This document shows, piece by piece, positions 59,897 through 64,000 of a stretch of 64,000 bases of DNA (its first letter is position 1; each line of letters starts with the position of its first letter). Source of the DNA: Saprospiraceae bacterium. GTDB taxonomy: Bacteria > Bacteroidota > Bacteroidia > Chitinophagales > Saprospiraceae. The notes below the pieces were generated by a model. It was not told the origin of the DNA, did not search any database, and was given only the letters and a program-made list of their open reading frames with translations. The position numbers were made by a program, and so were the translations under genes. The stretch spans positions 1 to 64,000 of the forward strand of contig JALWSS010000099.1 in the NCBI GenBank assembly GCA_026993525.1, read 5' to 3'.

Positions 59897-62197
59897 TCAA
59901 AACCCAACCTCGCCGTTTGCCGGTACTTCGACCGGGTTGCCTCTGAGTTTTACCCGAAGGGGTTGCCCGGAATTGTTTTTCAGAACAGCCCCATCCCTGC
60001 CAACAAGGATGTGCAGAAAGTGGTTGCGCCAGCGAAGGTGAAAACCGTAGCTTTTCCATTTGTCAGGCAGGTGTGGGTCAAAGGCGAGCATATCAGCCGC
60101 TGCCCGCAGGCCCCCAAAGCCCTCTACCAGGGCCATCCAGGTGCCGGCCATGCTGGTGATGTGCAGGCCGTCTTCGGTGTCGTTGTTGTAGTCGTCGAGG
60201 TCGAGGCGAGCGGTGCGCAGGTACATTTCGTAGGCCTTGTCGTGCATGCCGAGGCGGGAGGCCAGAATGGCGTGCACACAGGCAGATAGCGAGCTTTCGT
60301 GCACCGTCAATGGCTCATAGAATTCGAAGTTGCGACGGTGTGTGGCCTCATCAAACTGTTCCTCAAAGAAATAAAGGCCCTGCAGTACATCGGCCTGCTT
60401 GATGAAACAGGAACGCAGGATGCGGTCCCAGGACCAGTTCTGATTCAGTGGTCTGTCTTCCGGTCGCAGGGTGTCCACCGTCCTGATCTCCTTGTCGGGG
60501 AAGCCCTCCTGTTGCAAGAAAATGCCCCGCTCCTGATCTTCGGGGTAATACATGTTATCAATGATGTGCTTCCACTTTTTACTTTCTTCTTCGTCAAAAT
60601 TCAGCTTGCCGAGGAGTTCTCCGAATCGCTCCGGTTTTGAAGATTGCACAAAGTCCATGGCCTCCAGCGCATATTTCAGGCACCAGGTGGCAATGTAGTT
60701 GGTGTACCAGTTGTTGTTGACGTTGTTTTCGTATTCGTTGGGGCCGGTGACGCCGTGCATGACGAACTGTTGCTTCGGCTCCGACCAGTGTACCCGCTGT
60801 GCCCAGAACCGCGCAATACCCACGAGCACTTCCAGACCGTACTCCTGAAGATAATCCCAATCGCCGGTATAGCGGATATAGTCGAAAATGGCGTAGGCGA
60901 TGGCCCCGTTCCGGTGTATTTCCTCGAAGGTGATCTCCCATTCGTTGTGGCATTCCTCCCCGTTCATGGTCACCATCGGATAAAGGGCTGCCCCACCGGT
61001 AAAGCCCAGTTTTTCAGCGTTTTCAATTGCCTTCGGTAAATGGCGGTACCGGTACACCAGCAGGTTTCGGGCAACGTTTTGCCCGGCCGTACCCAGGTAG
61101 AACGGCAGGCAATAGGCCTCCGTGTCCCAGTAGGTGCTGCCACCGTATTTCTCTCCCGTAAACCCCTTCGGGCCGATGTTCAGGCGGGGGTCATCGCCGG
61201 TGTAGGTTTGGTAGAGCTGAAATATGTTGAAGCGGATGCCCTGTTGCGCAGCGACATCACCCTCGATCACAATATCGGCCTCTTTCCACTTGTCAGTCCA
61301 AACCTGTTCGTGCGCTTTCAGCAGTTTTTTGAAGCCCGTGTTACAAGCTTCGTTCACCACTTCCACACAGCGGTCCATCAACTGTTCCTTGTCGTAATAC
61401 CTAGATGAAATGATGCCTGCGTACTTGTGCAGCACCAGGTGATCCCCTTTTTCGCAATTGACCGCAACGCTCAGCCCGATGTATTTTTCTTCGATGCCTT
61501 GAACCGCCTCCTGCTTTACCTTTTCGCCGTTCTTACTGAGGCTGAATTTCATGCCGGTGCAAACCTGGAAGGCGGTTTTTTTGGTTTCGGCGGTGATGTA
61601 GGCAGAGCGGCGTTTGGCCGCTTTTGCAATCCCGATCCAGAACTTTTCATCCCAATTGGCATCCTGGTTCACCACATCGGCATCAATGTAAGGGGTAAAT
61701 TGTATCAGACCACTGAAATTCAAAGGTTTGACTTCGTATTGGATGGCTCCTACCTCGTTGTTGGCCATGCTGCAAAAGCGGGTGCCGGTCACTTCCAGTT
61801 CTTTGCCGCTCAGCATCCGCACGATGAAGTGGCGATACAACACGCCTCGTTTCATGTCCAGTTCCCTTCGAAATGAAAGCACTTTGGCAGTTGCCAGGTC
61901 CAGCACTTCGCCGTCCACCTGCACATCAATGCCGATCCAGTTGGGCGCGTTCAGCACTTTGGCGAAGTATTCGGGATAGCCGATTTTCCACCAGCCCACA
62001 CGGGTCTTGTCGGGGTAATAAACACCGGCCACATAGGAGCCTTGCAGGCTTTTGCCACTGTATTGTTCCTCAAAATTGGCCCGCTGGCCGAAACGGCCGT
62101 TGCCAATGCTGAAGCAGCTTTCGCTGATCTCGTTGTATTCCGGGTTGAATCCTTCCTCGATGATCTTCCACTCGTCGTGCAGGAGGTATTTCTTCAT
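59897..62197 (-). CDS. GH65 family disaccharide phosphorylase (maltose phosphorylase-like)
   Basis: A 766-residue inverting phosphorylase of glycoside hydrolase family 65. TGPNEYENNVNNNWYTN holds the catalytic Glu, and WDTEAYCLPFYLGTAGQNVA and ECHNEWEITFEEIHRNGAIA are subsite segments typical of maltose phosphorylase. A C-terminal beta-sandwich (LHILVGRDGAVLKN) ends it. It would cleave maltose with phosphate to glucose and beta-glucose-1-phosphate; kojibiose or trehalose specificity cannot be ruled out. pgmB is 30 bp upstream on the same strand and converts the beta-G1P product. Confidence 0.9.
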   Translation of the reverse strand: MKKYLLHDEWKIIEEGFNPEYNEISESCFSIGNGRFGQRANFEEQYSGKSLQGSYVAGVYYPDKTRVGWWKIGYPEYFAKVLNAPNWIGIDVQVDGEVLDLATAKVLSFRRELDMKRGVLYRHFIVRMLSGKELEVTGTRFCSMANNEVGAIQYEVKPLNFSGLIQFTPYIDADVVNQDANWDEKFWIGIAKAAKRRSAYITAETKKTAFQVCTGMKFSLSKNGEKVKQEAVQGIEEKYIGLSVAVNCEKGDHLVLHKYAGIISSRYYDKEQLMDRCVEVVNEACNTGFKKLLKAHEQVWTDKWKEADIVIEGDVAAQQGIRFNIFQLYQTYTGDDPRLNIGPKGFTGEKYGGSTYWDTEAYCLPFYLGTAGQNVARNLLVYRYRHLPKAIENAEKLGFTGGAALYPMVTMNGEECHNEWEITFEEIHRNGAIAYAIFDYIRYTGDWDYLQEYGLEVLVGIARFWAQRVHWSEPKQQFVMHGVTGPNEYENNVNNNWYTNYIATWCLKYALEAMDFVQSSKPERFGELLGKLNFDEEESKKWKHIIDNMYYPEDQERGIFLQQEGFPDKEIRTVDTLRPEDRPLNQNWSWDRILRSCFIKQADVLQGLYFFEEQFDEATHRRNFEFYEPLTVHESSLSACVHAILASRLGMHDKAYEMYLRTARLDLDDYNNDTEDGLHITSMAGTWMALVEGFGGLRAAADMLAFDPHLPDKWKSYGFHLRWRNHFLHILVGRDGAVLKNNSGQPLRVKLRGNPVEVPANGEVGF

Positions 62198-62227
62198 ACT
62201 GTCTGAATCTGTTTAATGGGTTTGGCC

Positions 62228-62887
62228 TCAGGGTTTTACAGGAAGGGCTTCCGTCAATTTGTCGAAGGTGAAATTTTGAAAACCGGGGATGACCAGGTGC
62301 GCACTGCCGAGGGTGGCCGGATCACCAACCCCCACGGCCAGAAACCCGCCGTTCAGGGCAGCTTCAATCCCCTTTTCCGCATCTTCGAAAACAACCGTTT
62401 CAGCCGGGTGCAGGCCGAGTGCTTCGGCTCCCAGCAGAAACACCTGTGGATCGGGTTTGCTGCGGGTGGTTTTCGTTCCGTCAATGATGGCATCGAAATA
62501 ATCCGTCAGCCCTACCCGGTCCAGGATGGCAGGAGCGTTTTTACTGGCTGATCCGAGCGCTATTTTGACGTTCCGGCTTTTCAGTTCTTCGAGAAATTCC
62601 TTCACGCCCGGCAAAATTTCATCGGGTGTCATGTTGGAAATGAGTTCAACGTACCAGTCGTTTTTCCGGGCGGCAAGTTCGGCTTGCTCTTCCGGGCTTT
62701 TTTCCACCCCGCCCCAGTTGAGGATCAGCTTCAGGGATTCCACCCGGCTGACGCCCTTCAGTTTTTCATTTTCCGCTTCTGTAAAATCGAAACCCAGCTC
62801 ATTGGCCAGCCGGCGCCAGGCCTGAAAATGGTACCTGGCCGTATCCACGATGACCCCGTCGAGGTCGAATATGCAGCCTTTGATCAT
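62228..62887 (-). CDS. pgmB: Beta-phosphoglucomutase
   Basis: A 219-residue HAD-superfamily mutase converting beta-glucose-1-phosphate to glucose-6-phosphate. The catalytic loop FDLDGVIVDT holds both Asp residues, LGSASKN is motif II, KPDPQVFLLGAEALG is motif III, and VFEDAEKGIEAALN is motif IV. The cap has ELGFDFTEAENEKLKGVSR, typical of beta-PGM. The start at 62887 is the family start; the frame to 63049 is an unsupported extension. Together with the GH65 gene 30 bp downstream it forms a complete phosphorolytic route for maltose. Confidence 0.94.
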   Translation of the reverse strand: MIKGCIFDLDGVIVDTARYHFQAWRRLANELGFDFTEAENEKLKGVSRVESLKLILNWGGVEKSPEEQAELAARKNDWYVELISNMTPDEILPGVKEFLEELKSRNVKIALGSASKNAPAILDRVGLTDYFDAIIDGTKTTRSKPDPQVFLLGAEALGLHPAETVVFEDAEKGIEAALNGGFLAVGVGDPATLGSAHLVIPGFQNFTFDKLTEALPVKP

Positions 62888-63063
62888 GGTGAAATGTTGT
62901 AATGTTTCCCAGGGAGCGGCGAAATTAGGAATATCCCCAGTGCAAAAGACAACCGCAAGGATAATTACCGCTTTGAAATCAATGCCCGGCAGCTCGGCCA
63001 ACCGAAAGCTTTTTCTATCTTGGCCTTGCGGCAATGAAATGCCTCTCACAGCGCTTCCGTACT

Positions 63064-64000
63064 ATGGTAACTGACTTAACCGAATTCCTCTTCAACAAAC
63101 TGCAAGTCGAAAAAAACGACTCCGTTCTGCTGGCAGTCAGCGGCGGGCTCGACTCCACGGTTATGTCCCACCTGTTTCACGAAGCAGGGTTGAATTTTGG
63201 AATTGCCCATTGCAATTTCCAACTGCGCGGGAAAGATTCAGATGCTGACGAAGCGTTTGTCAGAGCATTGGCCAAGAACCTCGATGCGCCTATTTTTGCC
63301 ACCCGTTTTGACACCGTTCATTTTGCCGAAGGAAATAAAATATCCATTCAGGAGGCCGCCCGGGAGTTGCGTTACCGATGGCTGCGTGAGGTTGCTGAAA
63401 GCAAAGACTATCAATGGATTGCCACCGCCCACCACCAGGACGACGCTGTGGAGACCATGCTCTTCAACCTGATCAAAGGCTGCGGGGTCAGGGGCCTGCA
63501 CGGCATTTTGCCGAAGCAAAACAAAATTATCCGGCCCCTGATGTTTACCGGCCGGGAAGCCCTGGAGTATTGGGCAAAAAGCCGGGGCATCCACTGGCGG
63601 GAAGATGTGTCGAACGCAGCCGACAAATACGACCGGAATAAGATCAGGCTCCACGTCGTTCCGGAAATGGAAAAAATCAACCCTTCCTTCAAGAAAACGG
63701 CCCTGCGCTCTATCCGGCGTTTTACCGAAGCGCAGGAGATCATTGACCTGTTTGTTTCCCGGTTCAGGGATGAGGCATTTGAAATCGTGGACGGCAAGCT
63801 ATGCATCAAAAAATCTTCGTTCACCTTCGGCAATGCCAACAAAACCATTCTTTACGAGTTGCTGGCACCCTATGGATTCAACAACCACCAGACCCGGCAG
63901 CTACTCAGCAGATTCGATGCAACTCCGGGCGGCATTTTTTACAGTCCGACCCACCGGGTGCTGAACGACAGGGAGCATCTCATCCTCCTTCCAAATGACA
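63064..64000 (+). CDS. tilS: tRNA(Ile)-lysidine synthetase (3' end beyond window)
   Basis: The partial gene covers about 312 codons and runs off the window edge. It converts the wobble cytidine of tRNA-Ile(CAU) to lysidine, which makes it read AUA. The PP-loop SGGLDS (in LLAVSGGLDSTVMSHLF), HCNFQLRGKDSDADE and ATAHHQDDAVETMLFNLIKG are all family signatures. ATG 63064 fits; an in-frame ATG at 63034 would add ten residues. It reads away from pgmB; the gap of 176 bp should carry both promoters. Confidence 0.93.
   Translation, partial: MVTDLTEFLFNKLQVEKNDSVLLAVSGGLDSTVMSHLFHEAGLNFGIAHCNFQLRGKDSDADEAFVRALAKNLDAPIFATRFDTVHFAEGNKISIQEAARELRYRWLREVAESKDYQWIATAHHQDDAVETMLFNLIKGCGVRGLHGILPKQNKIIRPLMFTGREALEYWAKSRGIHWREDVSNAADKYDRNKIRLHVVPEMEKINPSFKKTALRSIRRFTEAQEIIDLFVSRFRDEAFEIVDGKLCIKKSSFTFGNANKTILYELLAPYGFNNHQTRQLLSRFDATPGGIFYSPTHRVLNDREHLILLPND

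Overview
This window looks like chromosomal DNA of a Bacteroidota bacterium, most likely from the Saprospiria (Lewinella/Haliscomenobacter-like). This rests on very large secreted proteins with type IX secretion (T9SS) sorting domains, ten SprB repeats in one of them, two PorP/SprF porin-like proteins, a TonB-dependent receptor with a CarboxypepD_reg-type N-terminus, promoters of the TTG-N18-TAnnTTTG type, and little use of Shine-Dalgarno sites. Genus is not determined.

Layout. 1-5580: a T9SS type B surface protein, a HerA-like ATPase and a membrane-anchored NUC endonuclease lie between two 247-bp inverted MITE-like repeats. 5581-7635: sugar-nucleotide genes (rfbB and a UDP-glucuronate decarboxylase-like gene). 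7889-18487: a 1668-residue SprB-repeat protein, coaE, a PorP/SprF protein, two small proteins and pbpC. 18488-22538: a signalling region on the minus strand, made of a LytTR response regulator, a small GG-leader peptide, a cytosolic TPR histidine kinase and, beyond the kinase, tandem copies of a short terminator-ended RNA cassette with 20-21-bp-spaced direct repeats next to their promoters. 22620-25156: an MptE-like, SDR and 2-hydroxyacid dehydrogenase operon. 25494-28808: a TPR-CHAT protein. 28800-45606: central metabolism (pgk, gapA, sucC), tRNA-Glu, a TonB receptor, FKBP, a class V aminotransferase, a FadJ/UbiD operon and envelope genes (M23 peptidase, LysM protein). 45878-56629: a small gene followed by a T9SS cluster with a PorP/SprF gene, a 1866-residue cohesin-repeat type B protein and a dockerin-like HYR protein. 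56997-64000: purB, rtcB, a GH65 phosphorylase with pgmB, and the start of tilS.

The best candidate for an undescribed system is 18484-22538. A peptide with a double-glycine leader lies between a LytTR regulator and a TPR kinase that has no membrane segment, all on one strand. The adjacent non-coding region holds three cassettes with an identical 20-nt 5' segment, a T-tailed hairpin with a C/U-rich loop and a Bacteroidota -7 box; two of them also have repeat arrays sharing the CCGTTC core of AlgR-type LytTR sites. This resembles in outline an agr/RNAIII-type quorum circuit (peptide, kinase, LytTR regulator, regulatory RNA), but every functional link is inferred.

Starts were moved downstream of the longest frame where a signal peptide, a family N-terminus or an upstream gene made this clear. 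Promoters and terminators were found by eye, and no database search was possible.
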